A stretch of 64,000 bases of DNA from an uncultured Bacteroidales bacterium (GTDB lineage: Bacteria > Bacteroidota > Bacteroidia > Bacteroidales > CAIWKO01): assembly GCA_903913285.1 (NCBI GenBank), contig CAIWKO010000032.1, forward strand, positions 1-64,000, given 5' to 3'. Below, piece after piece: positions 34,568 to 43,368 of this stretch. Within the stretch, counting starts at the first letter, position 1, and every line of letters begins with the position of its first letter. The notes under the pieces are model-generated. The model saw nothing but the letters and a program-made list of their open reading frames with translations, had not been told where the DNA came from and ran no database searches. Made by a program: the position numbers and the translations under genes.

Positions 34568-35566
34568 TCAATCTTCGCTGCAATTGCTGCAGATATCTAT
34601 ACTTTTCCGTTCAGAAAAAACTTTCTTTCGGAAATTATAATATTTTGAATTTCTCCAAATATCCTGTAACAAATCAATTTGAATATTCCCCATAATGAAA
34701 CAAGCATTTTTATCAAAACAACAGGGAATAATGTTTCCATCCCAAGTTACAACACATGAGTTCCACATACGGGAACAATTATTGGGCAATTTACTTTTAG
34801 ATTTATATACTCCTTCGGAGTCAGATTCGTATCGAGATGTTTTAATTGGGAGCCAATTTGAAGCATCTTCAAAGTTAATAAGTTGTAACGATTTAATCGT
34901 GACTTTATCCACGCCAAGCATTTTCCCCAAATTCTTGATCTCTTTGATCTGGGGTTCATTCTTTTTATTGACGACAAATTGTAGTTCAATAAAAGGATGG
35001 TTTTTATTGTTTTTCTTTTTCCCCGAAGCCAATGCCTTTATTCCTTCAACAACTGTTTCGAAATTCCCATTTATTCGGTATTTATTGTATGTTTCAGCAT
35101 CAGTTCCGTCGAGCGAAACGATTAGTCTGTCAAGGCCTGATTTTATTAGGAGTTGAGTTGTTTCTTCAGTCATGAAATGACCGTTGGTTGAAACTGCAAT
35201 ATAGAAATTGGCTTGTTTAGCCATTGCAATAAAATCAATGAGGTTTTTATTCAGAAAGGGCTCTCCCTGGAAATATAAGTTTAAATAAAAAGCCCATGGT
35301 GATGCTTGTGAAATAATTTTTTCAAAAGTTGTAAAAACCATTTCTCCTTTTGGACGTGTAAATTCTTTACTGGTAATAAAACATTGCGGGCATTTAAGAT
35401 TGCAAGTTGTAATAGGCTCGATAGAAATATAAGCAGGATGCCCTCTATGGATAATGTTACCTGTAATTCGTGATATTAAATAGCTCCACTTTAAAGCAAT
35501 TATATTGAAAAATCTATTAAAGGTAAAAACCCCCAAAAGTCGGAATAAGTCGTAAAAAAAAGCCAT
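34568..35566 (-). CDS. Radical SAM protein with SPASM-type C-terminal cluster
   Basis: A 332-aa radical SAM enzyme. The SAM-cluster motif is C55-x3-C59-x2-C62 (TTCNLKCPQC), followed by TNGHFM and SLDGTDAETYNKYR. The C-terminal SPASM-like Cys set is CSRMWNSC, IIPCCFDKNAC and CSNCSED. The spacing from the next upstream gene is 9 bp. Relatives modify peptides or sugars and lipid-linked intermediates; no precursor peptide is visible nearby. The adjacent permease and MurG-like glycosyltransferase make an envelope substrate plausible, but this is inference. Confidence 0.85.
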   Translation of the reverse strand: MAFFYDLFRLLGVFTFNRFFNIIALKWSYLISRITGNIIHRGHPAYISIEPITTCNLKCPQCFITSKEFTRPKGEMVFTTFEKIISQASPWAFYLNLYFQGEPFLNKNLIDFIAMAKQANFYIAVSTNGHFMTEETTQLLIKSGLDRLIVSLDGTDAETYNKYRINGNFETVVEGIKALASGKKKNNKNHPFIELQFVVNKKNEPQIKEIKNLGKMLGVDKVTIKSLQLINFEDASNWLPIKTSRYESDSEGVYKSKSKLPNNCSRMWNSCVVTWDGNIIPCCFDKNACFIMGNIQIDLLQDIWRNSKYYNFRKKVFSERKSIDICSNCSED

Positions 35567-35575
35567 CGGTGCAGA

Positions 35576-36670
35576 TCAGATGTTTTGTGTAATTTTTTTA
35601 ACCAGCGGCGATTTGTATAAAAATTCTTTAGCAATGATACGGATAACAGTATAAGCAGGTATTGCCAGTATCATTCCAGGTATTCCGGCAGCGCTACCAG
35701 CAATCAAGATCACTAAAAATATTTCAAGTGGATGTGCTTTGACGACATTTGAATATATAGTAGGTTGAAAAATGAAAGCATCTAAAATATTAATAGTAAC
35801 AAGAGTTCCACTTATTTTTATAAATACAGGCATCAAATCCAATGATTGTCCGGAATCAATAATTCCTGTAACGGCAAGTAGCATGGCAATGGCCCACCCG
35901 ATGAAAGGTCCGACGTAAGGCACTATGTTCATTATTCCGGCAAAAAATCCAATCATCAGAGCATTTTTAAAGCCGAAAAGCCAGGTACTTATCGTAATTA
36001 ACGTAATTACGATAAATAGATCCAAACACAAGCCTAAAAAATACTTTGATAACATTTTAATGGTTTTTAGATAAACATGTTTTATTGTAGTTTGGAGTCT
36101 CACCGGGGTTAAGAGCATGATCCCACTTAAAAGCATTCTCGATTCTTTTAAAAAGAAGAACGTAATAAAGCCTATTGCAAAAACTGCGATAAATAGATTG
36201 CCGGAAAAGCTTATAAGCATGTTTGCCAAATCAGAAATATTTGTAATATTAATAAAAGACATGATTTTGGTTGTCACTATTGATTCAATATTTTCTGTAG
36301 GAAGCATTATCTGGTGCGAAATTAACAGATTCTCAATCCAGTTGATAGGCTCTTTAAGGCTGCTTGTCAATAGTTCGGGATTTAGGGCAGATAAAGAAGC
36401 AATTTGATTAATCAGCATTGGAACAACAAGTGCAAAAAAGCCGAAGATAGCCCCATATATTACGAATAGGGTAATAATTGAACTTAAAGTATGTGGGAAT
36501 TTTCGCTTTCCGATTTTAATTTTATCAAGCAGGTAGACCAATGGACGACCCATGATCGATAGAACTGCAGCAATAAGAATATAAATTAATATACTTGAGA
36601 AGTACCAAACCAAAAAGCCGATAACGAGTAAAATTATAATAATAAATACCCATTTGTTTTTTTTGTACAT
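35576..36670 (-). CDS. AI-2E family membrane transporter (YdiK/TqsA-like)
   Basis: A 364-aa polytopic protein with about eight membrane helices arranged as two N-terminal helices, a helical periplasmic stretch, and the C-terminal core. Family features include the FFFLKESRMLL segment and IVPYVGPFIGWAIA with the conserved Pro/Gly turn. Members export autoinducer-2 or exchange sodium and protons; the substrate here is unknown. It lies 9 bp upstream of the radical SAM gene in transcription order. Confidence 0.9.
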   Translation of the reverse strand: MYKKNKWVFIIIILLVIGFLVWYFSSILIYILIAAVLSIMGRPLVYLLDKIKIGKRKFPHTLSSIITLFVIYGAIFGFFALVVPMLINQIASLSALNPELLTSSLKEPINWIENLLISHQIMLPTENIESIVTTKIMSFINITNISDLANMLISFSGNLFIAVFAIGFITFFFLKESRMLLSGIMLLTPVRLQTTIKHVYLKTIKMLSKYFLGLCLDLFIVITLITISTWLFGFKNALMIGFFAGIMNIVPYVGPFIGWAIAMLLAVTGIIDSGQSLDLMPVFIKISGTLVTINILDAFIFQPTIYSNVVKAHPLEIFLVILIAGSAAGIPGMILAIPAYTVIRIIAKEFLYKSPLVKKITQNI

Positions 36671-36748
36671 GACTGCTTATTTTTTCAAAGGTAAAAAAAA
36701 AGAGAACACCAATTATAATTGAACTATATAAGTATAAAAATAAACACA

Positions 36749-37822
36749 TCAGACAGAGCTCAATATTTTTAATCTTAATTTTTCAATATCTTTTGGAATA
36801 AGGATACCTGTATATTCATTTACGATTGTAAAAGCATTTTTAAGATTGAAATCTTGTTGTTTTTGAGTATAAAAATAACCTTTCTCAGATAAATATCGAG
36901 CCAGATACACTTGTTCGGTTTGTCCCGGTGTAGGTATTAAAATTGCTTTTTTGCCAAGTGTAGCCAGATCCATTATAGTTGAATATCCTGAACGAGCAAT
37001 AACAAAACGTGATTTGCAAATACAGGTCTGGATATCACCTATACTTGCATTTGAATAGATATGGATGTTTTTGTAAGAATTATCCAAAAAAGTCTCTGAA
37101 TTTGATCCCGGGAATAGTACAGCTTTTAAATTTGATTGTTGTATTTGTTCAATAAGGATTTTTTGGAAAATACTTCGTTGTGGCTCTGGTCCGGAAATAA
37201 TTGCGCAAATGTCAAATTCCTCATCGAATGAAATATTCTGTTTTTCAAATCGTGAAAGCAAACCAATGTATTGTGAGTGCCCTGAAATAGATTTGTTGTC
37301 GGATAATTCGCCAGCTAGTCTGAAGCCTATTTCAAAATCGGGAATAAGACAGGTAGCATATTTTTTTATAAAAAAAGAATGGATTTTAAATAATAATTTT
37401 TCCTGCCAGATACTATTTCTCGGGCTTTTTATTTGAATCTGATGTGTAATATAAACAGAATTAATCTTTTTATTCCACAATCCAAAACGATTATCGGAAA
37501 TTACAGTTTGGATATCAAATTTGCGAATGATTTTATTTAATTTGTGATGTTCAAAGCATATTCTAAAAAAAATTTTGGGAAGTTGCCAAAGAAGTTTTTT
37601 TATCATTCGACTTCCCTTTGGGAAATTGATATTGTAATCTTCAAAGTAAATAATATTGTCATTTGGGAAAGTGTTTTTAAGCAGTTGAAAGGCATTTCCA
37701 CTGGCAGCAATAAACAGTGTATGTCCGTTTTCTTTCAAAATATTAATAATGGGAATACATCTGGTAGCATGACCTAGCCCCCAACTTAAAGGACAAACCA
37801 GAATATTCTTTTTTTGGTTCAC
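36749..37822 (-). CDS. MurG-like (GT28-type) glycosyltransferase
   Basis: A 357-aa GT-B glycosyltransferase. The N-terminal loop CPLSWGLGHATRCIPI matches the Gly-rich substrate loop of the GT28/MurG superfamily, and the C-terminal nucleotide-sugar site is ARSGYSTIMDLATLGKKAILIPTPGQTEQ. It is not MurG itself: length and the first motif differ, and no mur cluster is present. It follows the TonB receptor gene by 6 bp. AT-richer than the core genes. Confidence 0.85.
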   Translation of the reverse strand: MNQKKNILVCPLSWGLGHATRCIPIINILKENGHTLFIAASGNAFQLLKNTFPNDNIIYFEDYNINFPKGSRMIKKLLWQLPKIFFRICFEHHKLNKIIRKFDIQTVISDNRFGLWNKKINSVYITHQIQIKSPRNSIWQEKLLFKIHSFFIKKYATCLIPDFEIGFRLAGELSDNKSISGHSQYIGLLSRFEKQNISFDEEFDICAIISGPEPQRSIFQKILIEQIQQSNLKAVLFPGSNSETFLDNSYKNIHIYSNASIGDIQTCICKSRFVIARSGYSTIMDLATLGKKAILIPTPGQTEQVYLARYLSEKGYFYTQKQQDFNLKNAFTIVNEYTGILIPKDIEKLRLKILSSV

Positions 37823-37828
37823 ACCTTG

Positions 37829-40231
37829 CTAAAATGTTAGATTATATTGAATCGCAATATTTCTAGGTGCTTCAATTAATCCCGGACGTGACATATATTC
37901 TGTGTTGAATAAATTATTTACAAATAACCCGATACGCTGAGTCTCAGTAATATCAAACAATCCTCTTACATTGAACAAACAATATCCTTTGTTGTGTTTG
38001 TCTCTGTATGCTTTTAATCCCGGTAACAGATCTGAAGGGGCATAACCAGGTATCAGTGGCGATTCAAAGGCTTTATCAATGTTAATAATATTACTGTTGT
38101 AAATAAATGTAGCCCCGAAAGTAAAGAATGCGAATGTAACTTCAAAGTCTGCTTTTACAGAATGCAGATAACGGTATTTTAAGTATTTATTATTTTCTGT
38201 TTTAGTAGTATCTGTGGATGGATTATAGTTAAGATCTATTGGGTTAGTATAAGTGTAACCAAGCAGAACCGAAGCAGGAAATCCAAATATTGTTCCTTGT
38301 CCTGTAAAAGTTGCATCAATACCATTAATTCTGGCATGGCCAACATTCAGAGATTTGAATCCAACATCGGCAAGCGTCGCATAGGCAGCAGTATCGGGTT
38401 TATAGATTCCAAAAGTAAATTCGATCATGTTCTTGTATTCGGTCCAAAAACCTGCAACATCAAGATAGCCATTCCAATGTCCGATTTTAATTCCTTGTTT
38501 CACTCCTAATTCTGCACTCCAACCTGTTTCCGGATTGAGCAATCGGTTGGGGAAAATATTTAATCCTCCTACACTGGTTTTGATAAATTTTTCAGCAATA
38601 GATGGAAATCTGTACCCCTGACCAAAGGATGCCCTGATAAAAGTATATTTTGCTGCTTGATAATTTACTCCTAAACGAAAAACAGGAGTGATAGGTAAGG
38701 TATGATTCTTTCCATTTATTTTAAAGGAAAATGTTGATTCAGATTGAGCCGTGTCAATCCTGTAATATTCACCTCTTACACCAAGCGAAACAGTAAGTTT
38801 TTTCCAAAACTTGGCATCATACTGAGCATACAGAGAAACGTTTAATCCTTCATGGCTGCCAAAGAGTTCGGCTTGTGATTTTGAATAACTTCCCGAAATA
38901 CCGGCTGTTAAATTATGTTTAGTTTTATAATTATGTTGATATTGATAATCGCCATAATACAATTCGGAAATATTATTTTTCCCTGGGTCATCGGCAAACA
39001 GATTGCTTTGACGATAATACCTCATTTTTAAGCTATATTTACTTCCTTTTTTATTAAAATATAAAAAGTATGGGTCGGCATTTATTCTATATCCATTATT
39101 GTGCGAAACAGCATCAGTGCGTTGTCTCCAGGCACCAGAATCAGCATTTTGCCATAAAAAAAAATCAGTATTGTCAACGTACATGAAATTTCCATTCAAT
39201 CCAAACGAAAGCCCTTCAATTTTTTTAACCCTATAACGCATATTCACATTAACTCTTTCATGAGCTTCATCATTCGGAGTACGAAAGCCCTGATTCATAT
39301 AAAAATTGCCACCTACTACTAGATCAAATTGGCCTATTTTTCGGGAGTGACAAAAACTTAATCCGCCAAATCCCGGATTTTTCACTCCAAAGTTTGATAA
39401 TGGATTTACTAAACTTCCGGCAATTGTATTTGAATAACCTACCTCATCATCATTCCACCATATTAGGTCTTTCCGTTTAGGATTCATATAAATACCATTG
39501 TTAATAGAGATTTTTGTAGTGGGATGGTCTGTGGGAAATGCTGTTCTCAGATTAATCACGCCATTAAGTGCAGATGAACCAAAAAGAGCTGATGATGCAC
39601 CTTTCAAAACTTCTACCTGCGAAATATTCTCAATTGGCATATAATTCCATTTTGCATCTCCAGCATCGGGTGCTAACATGGGCATATCGTCCATCATTAC
39701 TAAAACCCGGCTCCCGGCACCATAACTATATCCGCTGCCACTGCGAATGCTTGGCTGACCGTCATAGATATCCACGCCTGGGAGCTTGTTTAATGATTCA
39801 TTTAATTCATTCGTATTTTGATTGTTTATCTGGCTGGGCTTTAAAACTTCCATTGAGATAGTTACATCGGAAAGCTTTTGTTCAAATTTTCCGGCACTTA
39901 CAACCACTCCTTCTATCACCATCGACTCTTCATACATATTGACGGTTTCAGTAATTGTTTGCCCCGATTTAACCACATATGATTTAACAACAGAGCCATA
40001 ACCGATAAATTTATAGGTCAGGGTGATTTTTCCGGGATCAACTTTTAAAGCGAAATTACCATCAACATCTGTCACAACTCCTTTGGTTTCACTTAAAACA
40101 ACATTTACTCCGGGTATTGTTTCTCTTGATTTTCCGTTATAAACTGTACCTTTGATGGTACCTTGCTGAGCAAAAAGGACATTCGTAGCAAAAAGCAAAC
40201 AGAAAATAAATAAAGAGTATATTTTTGTCAT
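37829..40231 (-). CDS. TonB-dependent outer-membrane receptor
   Basis: An 800-aa receptor with signal peptide (MTKIYSLFIFCLLFATNVLFAQ), a carboxypeptidase-like regulatory domain (about 24-105, GTIKGTVYNGKSRETIPGVNV), a plug domain (about 115-230, PGVDIYDGQPSIRSGSG), and a large beta-barrel ending in aromatic residues (IAIQYNLTF). No SusD partner is adjacent, which points to siderophore, cobalamin or metal uptake rather than a glycan-utilisation locus. ATG 40231 is used, 13 codons after a less likely upstream start. Confidence 0.93.
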   Translation of the reverse strand: MTKIYSLFIFCLLFATNVLFAQQGTIKGTVYNGKSRETIPGVNVVLSETKGVVTDVDGNFALKVDPGKITLTYKFIGYGSVVKSYVVKSGQTITETVNMYEESMVIEGVVVSAGKFEQKLSDVTISMEVLKPSQINNQNTNELNESLNKLPGVDIYDGQPSIRSGSGYSYGAGSRVLVMMDDMPMLAPDAGDAKWNYMPIENISQVEVLKGASSALFGSSALNGVINLRTAFPTDHPTTKISINNGIYMNPKRKDLIWWNDDEVGYSNTIAGSLVNPLSNFGVKNPGFGGLSFCHSRKIGQFDLVVGGNFYMNQGFRTPNDEAHERVNVNMRYRVKKIEGLSFGLNGNFMYVDNTDFFLWQNADSGAWRQRTDAVSHNNGYRINADPYFLYFNKKGSKYSLKMRYYRQSNLFADDPGKNNISELYYGDYQYQHNYKTKHNLTAGISGSYSKSQAELFGSHEGLNVSLYAQYDAKFWKKLTVSLGVRGEYYRIDTAQSESTFSFKINGKNHTLPITPVFRLGVNYQAAKYTFIRASFGQGYRFPSIAEKFIKTSVGGLNIFPNRLLNPETGWSAELGVKQGIKIGHWNGYLDVAGFWTEYKNMIEFTFGIYKPDTAAYATLADVGFKSLNVGHARINGIDATFTGQGTIFGFPASVLLGYTYTNPIDLNYNPSTDTTKTENNKYLKYRYLHSVKADFEVTFAFFTFGATFIYNSNIINIDKAFESPLIPGYAPSDLLPGLKAYRDKHNKGYCLFNVRGLFDITETQRIGLFVNNLFNTEYMSRPGLIEAPRNIAIQYNLTF

Positions 40232-40267
40232 AAAAAACCGTTTAATTAGCAAAAAAAAATTAAGTTG

Positions 40268-40275
40268 CAAATTTA
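40268..40275 (-). promoter_or_regulatory. -7 promoter box for the TonB receptor gene
   Basis: TAAATTTG on the minus strand fits TAnnTTTG exactly, 36 nt upstream of the ATG at 40231. No iron-box-like palindrome was noticed around it. Confidence 0.5.
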
Positions 40276-40446
40276 AAAAATTTTTGAATTAAGAGGCCAT
40301 TATTAGTAATCTGAAAATCAATATAATAAATTATGATTATTTTAAAGTCCAATTTAATGATGATTAAAACCTTTGATAATATTGATAATATTGTAAACCC
40401 AACAGTCAATTTTTATTTTGTTAAAAAATCATAAAAAGCAATACCT

Positions 40447-41547
40447 ATGCTGTTATTTAAGATAGCGGTTACGCAAATTTCGGGAATTGGAGATATAACA
40501 GGAAAAAAACTGATAGAATTGTGCGGTGGAGTTGAAGCTGTTTTTAAAGAAAGCAAGCAGCAGTTGATGAAAATACCCGGAATTCGTGAAACACTGGTAT
40601 CATCTGTAATTAAGGGACGTGATGCTGCATTGAAACGTGCCGAAAAAGAACTTGAATTTATTGAACGGTTTAAGATCACTTGTTTTTTTTATACTGATGA
40701 CGATTACCCGCATCGCTTAAAAAACTGCATTGATGCTCCCATGATGATCTATTTTAAAGGTAATTCGGATTTGAATACTTCAAAGATATTGAGTATTGTT
40801 GGCACGAGGAGTGCAACTGATTACGGAAAAGAATGTTGTCAAAAAATCATTGAAGGCTTGGCTGATCCCGAAATCCTTATTGTGAGCGGCCTGGCTCTTG
40901 GTATTGACACATATGCACACAAAGAAGCCCTGAAAAAAGATCTAAAAACAGTTGGCGTTTTAGCACATGGGCTTGATCGAATTTATCCTCAGGTAAATCG
41001 TGGACTTGCTCAAAAAATGATCGAACAAGGCGGTTTGCTAACCGATTTTATGAGCGAAACCATTCCCGATCGGGAGAATTTTCCGAAACGGAACAGAATT
41101 ATTGCTGGATTATCCGATGCAACTATTGTGATAGAAGCCGCTAAAAAAGGCGGGGCTTTGATCACTGCTGATATTGCCAACTCCTATAATCGCGATGTTT
41201 TTGCTGTTCCTGGTAAGATCGGAGATAAATATTCCGAGGGCTGTAATAATTTTATTAAAACGAACAGAGCCGCGCTTATACAATCGGCTGAAGATATTAA
41301 ATACATTCTGGGCTGGGATACCGGAACAAAAAAAGAACTGCCTGTTCAACGGAAACTATTTATTAAACTTGAACCCGATGAGGAAAGTATAGTAAATTTG
41401 CTTACCGTTCAAAATCAAATGAGCGTTGATGGTATTTGTATCGAATTGCAAATCCCAACGAGCCGCATTGCAGCAGCATTACTGAACCTTGAGTTTGAAG
41501 GTATCATCAAATGTATGCCCGGAAAAATGTATGCTCTGATCGAATAG
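40447..41547 (+). CDS. dprA: DNA-processing protein DprA (Smf)
   Basis: A 366-aa protein that loads RecA onto incoming single-stranded DNA during natural transformation. An N-terminal helix-hairpin-helix part (GIGDITGKKLIELCGG) precedes the Rossmann-like domain (SIVGTRSATDYG, VSGLALGIDTYAHKEAL, GHGLDRIYPQVNRGLA-type region, FPKRNRIIAGLSDATIVIEA) and a C-terminal winged helix. Presence suggests DNA-uptake potential, but no com genes are in the window. Confidence 0.95.
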   Translation: MLLFKIAVTQISGIGDITGKKLIELCGGVEAVFKESKQQLMKIPGIRETLVSSVIKGRDAALKRAEKELEFIERFKITCFFYTDDDYPHRLKNCIDAPMMIYFKGNSDLNTSKILSIVGTRSATDYGKECCQKIIEGLADPEILIVSGLALGIDTYAHKEALKKDLKTVGVLAHGLDRIYPQVNRGLAQKMIEQGGLLTDFMSETIPDRENFPKRNRIIAGLSDATIVIEAAKKGGALITADIANSYNRDVFAVPGKIGDKYSEGCNNFIKTNRAALIQSAEDIKYILGWDTGTKKELPVQRKLFIKLEPDEESIVNLLTVQNQMSVDGICIELQIPTSRIAAALLNLEFEGIIKCMPGKMYALIE

Positions 41548-41571
41548 CAGAATACTGAGATCTTTTAAATA

Positions 41572-42279
41572 CTATTTATTAATGTTTGAAGTTTTTCTGA
41601 AAGGCGAACTATTCCTGAGTTTGTTTATTGCAACAAAAGATAATGCTATTGATATTCCCAAAGTCACTAACGACAATATCGCAAGTGCTGGGATATCGTG
41701 TTGAAATAAAAAGAAATCGTACAAACCATGAACTAATATTGCTAAAATAATTCCAAGTAGCATAGTTGTCATTTTGTGTTTTGCAAATTTTGCCTTGCCA
41801 ACATAATATCCCATAAAAATTGCGCAAACTGCATGCAACGGAACTGCAGTAAACATACGCAATAATGCTACTTCTGTTCCTCCTTTAAGAGCATACATAA
41901 TATTTTCGATCGTTGTAAATCCCATCGAGATCATGATGGTGTATACGATCCCGTCAAAAGGTTCATTAAAATCAGGTTTGTGGTAGGCATAAACACGTAA
42001 AAACAAAAACTTGCTCATTTCTTCAGCAATACCGACAACAAGAAATGCATACAAAAATGTTTTCAGAGTGTTTTGATTTTCATCAATACCCATAGCTCCA
42101 AATACAAACTCAATAATAAATGCGGGAACAATGCTTAACAATCCAAACAAAAAGCAATTCCGAATCAGTTTATAAGGTTCTTTTTCGAACTTATCGCGGA
42201 AATAAATAAAAAAAGCAATGGCAACTCCGGGAGCAATGGCGAGAGGAACTACTAATAACAACTGTGAAATGATATGCAT
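41572..42279 (-). CDS. prsW: PrsW-family glutamic intramembrane protease
   Basis: A 235-aa protein with about eight membrane helices and the family motifs: GIAEEMSKFLFLR with the paired Glu, FDGIVYTIMISMGFTTIEN, and HAVCAIFMGYYVGKAK. PrsW enzymes cleave anti-sigma factors or related membrane proteins. The frame continues upstream into the tRNA genes, so ATG 42279 (MHIISQLLLV) is the start. No sigma/anti-sigma pair is adjacent. It lies 82 bp downstream of tRNA-Leu and may share its transcript. Confidence 0.88.
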   Translation of the reverse strand: MHIISQLLLVVPLAIAPGVAIAFFIYFRDKFEKEPYKLIRNCFLFGLLSIVPAFIIEFVFGAMGIDENQNTLKTFLYAFLVVGIAEEMSKFLFLRVYAYHKPDFNEPFDGIVYTIMISMGFTTIENIMYALKGGTEVALLRMFTAVPLHAVCAIFMGYYVGKAKFAKHKMTTMLLGIILAILVHGLYDFFLFQHDIPALAILSLVTLGISIALSFVAINKLRNSSPFRKTSNINK

Positions 42280-42361
42280 GATAACTTCCGGGAAGAAATG
42301 TATGTGAAAAAAAAAGAGCAAGAGTTCGTCGCTTTCGCTTTTCACTCTTACTCTGAATTTG

Positions 42362-42446
42362 TACCCCGGGCGGGACTTGAACCCGCACGACCGCAATGGT
42401 CACAGGATTTTAAGTCCTGCGTGTCTACCAGTTCCACCACCAGGGC
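42362..42446 (-). tRNA. tRNA-Leu (anticodon TAA)
   Basis: An 85-nt class II tRNA. Acceptor stem GCCCTGG / CCGGGGT (G-T closing pairs), D-arm with GGTAGACAC, anticodon loop acTTAAAat giving TAA, a long variable arm (gtgaccattgcggtc region), and T-arm GCGGGTTCAAGTCCCGC. The discriminator is A; no CCA is encoded. Read 5'-3' on the minus strand. Confidence 0.96.
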
Positions 42447-42503
42447 AGCAAAGAACGTTTTGTTCTAAAAAAAATCCTCTCTGCAGCGAGAGGAAGTTTT
42501 TTG

Positions 42504-42576
<73 letters not shown>

Positions 42577-42588
42577 AATTTGGGGTTG

Positions 42589-42596
42589 CAAATATA
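42589..42596 (-). promoter_or_regulatory. -7 promoter box for the tRNA-Gly/tRNA-Leu unit
   Basis: TATATTTG on the minus strand fits TAnnTTTG exactly, 12 nt before the 5' end of tRNA-Gly. Confidence 0.6.
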
Positions 42597-42672
42597 CTAA
42601 TTTTTTAGAAAAAAAAATTATTTTTACCGTTTCATACAAAAAAAACTTAATTTTATTGAGCAAAAATTAATC

Positions 42673-43368
42673 ATGCCTAAACTTTATATTGTCCCCACTC
42701 CTATAGGTAATCTGGAAGATATCACCTTGCGTGCCCTCCGAATTCTGAAGGAAGCCGATGTGATTCTGGCCGAAGATACCCGCACCAGCAGTGTACTTCT
42801 AAAACATTATAATATACCTACTAAACTTTTTGCCTATCATCAGTTCAACGAACATAAAACCCTGCAGACAGTTATCAACAAGATTCAATCGGGTGAAACG
42901 CTTGCTTTGATCAGCGATGCCGGAACGCCCGGCATTTCCGACCCCGGCTTTCTGCTCGTTCGCGAATGCGTGCGTGCTGGTATCGAAGTGGAGTGTTTAC
43001 CAGGGCCAACTGCTTTTGTTCCAGCTCTCGTGGTTTCAGGCATTCCGTGCGATACATTTTTCTTCGAAGGATTTTTACCACACAAAAAAGGGCGTCAAAC
43101 CAGGCTTACCTATCTCGCGCAGCTTGATCATACCATCGTGCTTTATGAATCACCGCATCGTGTGCATAAAACAATAGTTCAGTGTGCCGAATTTTTCGGT
43201 AACGAACGAAATGCCGTTGTTGTGCGTGAGCTGACCAAGATACATGAAGAGATTATCCGTGGAACTTTACACGAAATAGGTTTATCTTTGGCTGATAAAA
43301 CCGTTAAAGGCGAAATTGTAATAATTATTGAAGGGAAAAAAGACACAAAATCAGCAGACGAAGAATGA
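42673..43368 (+). CDS. rsmI: 16S rRNA (cytidine-1402 2'-O)-methyltransferase
   Basis: A 231-aa tetrapyrrole-methylase-fold enzyme that methylates C1402 in the decoding centre. Signature stretches are YIVPTPIGNLEDITLRAL, VILAEDTRTS, LISDAGTPGISDPG (SAM site) and VLYESPHRVHKT. The small C-terminal extension of longer homologues is missing, as in many Bacteroidota. The stop overlaps the next gene by 4 bp (ATGA). Confidence 0.96.
   Translation: MPKLYIVPTPIGNLEDITLRALRILKEADVILAEDTRTSSVLLKHYNIPTKLFAYHQFNEHKTLQTVINKIQSGETLALISDAGTPGISDPGFLLVRECVRAGIEVECLPGPTAFVPALVVSGIPCDTFFFEGFLPHKKGRQTRLTYLAQLDHTIVLYESPHRVHKTIVQCAEFFGNERNAVVVRELTKIHEEIIRGTLHEIGLSLADKTVKGEIVIIIEGKKDTKSADEE

Noticed and set aside
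34568-37822. RiPP-type peptide-modification system around the radical SAM/SPASM gene
   Set aside because: No short precursor ORF, peptidase or peptide exporter is adjacent; neighbours are glyS, an AI-2E permease and a glycosyltransferase.
37829-40231. Polysaccharide utilisation locus (SusC/SusD)
   Set aside because: No SusD-like gene, glycoside hydrolase or ECF/HTCS regulator lies beside the TonB receptor.
42280-42396. N-terminal extension of PrsW into the tRNA-Leu gene
   Set aside because: Translated tRNA sequence; the membrane protein begins at ATG 42279.
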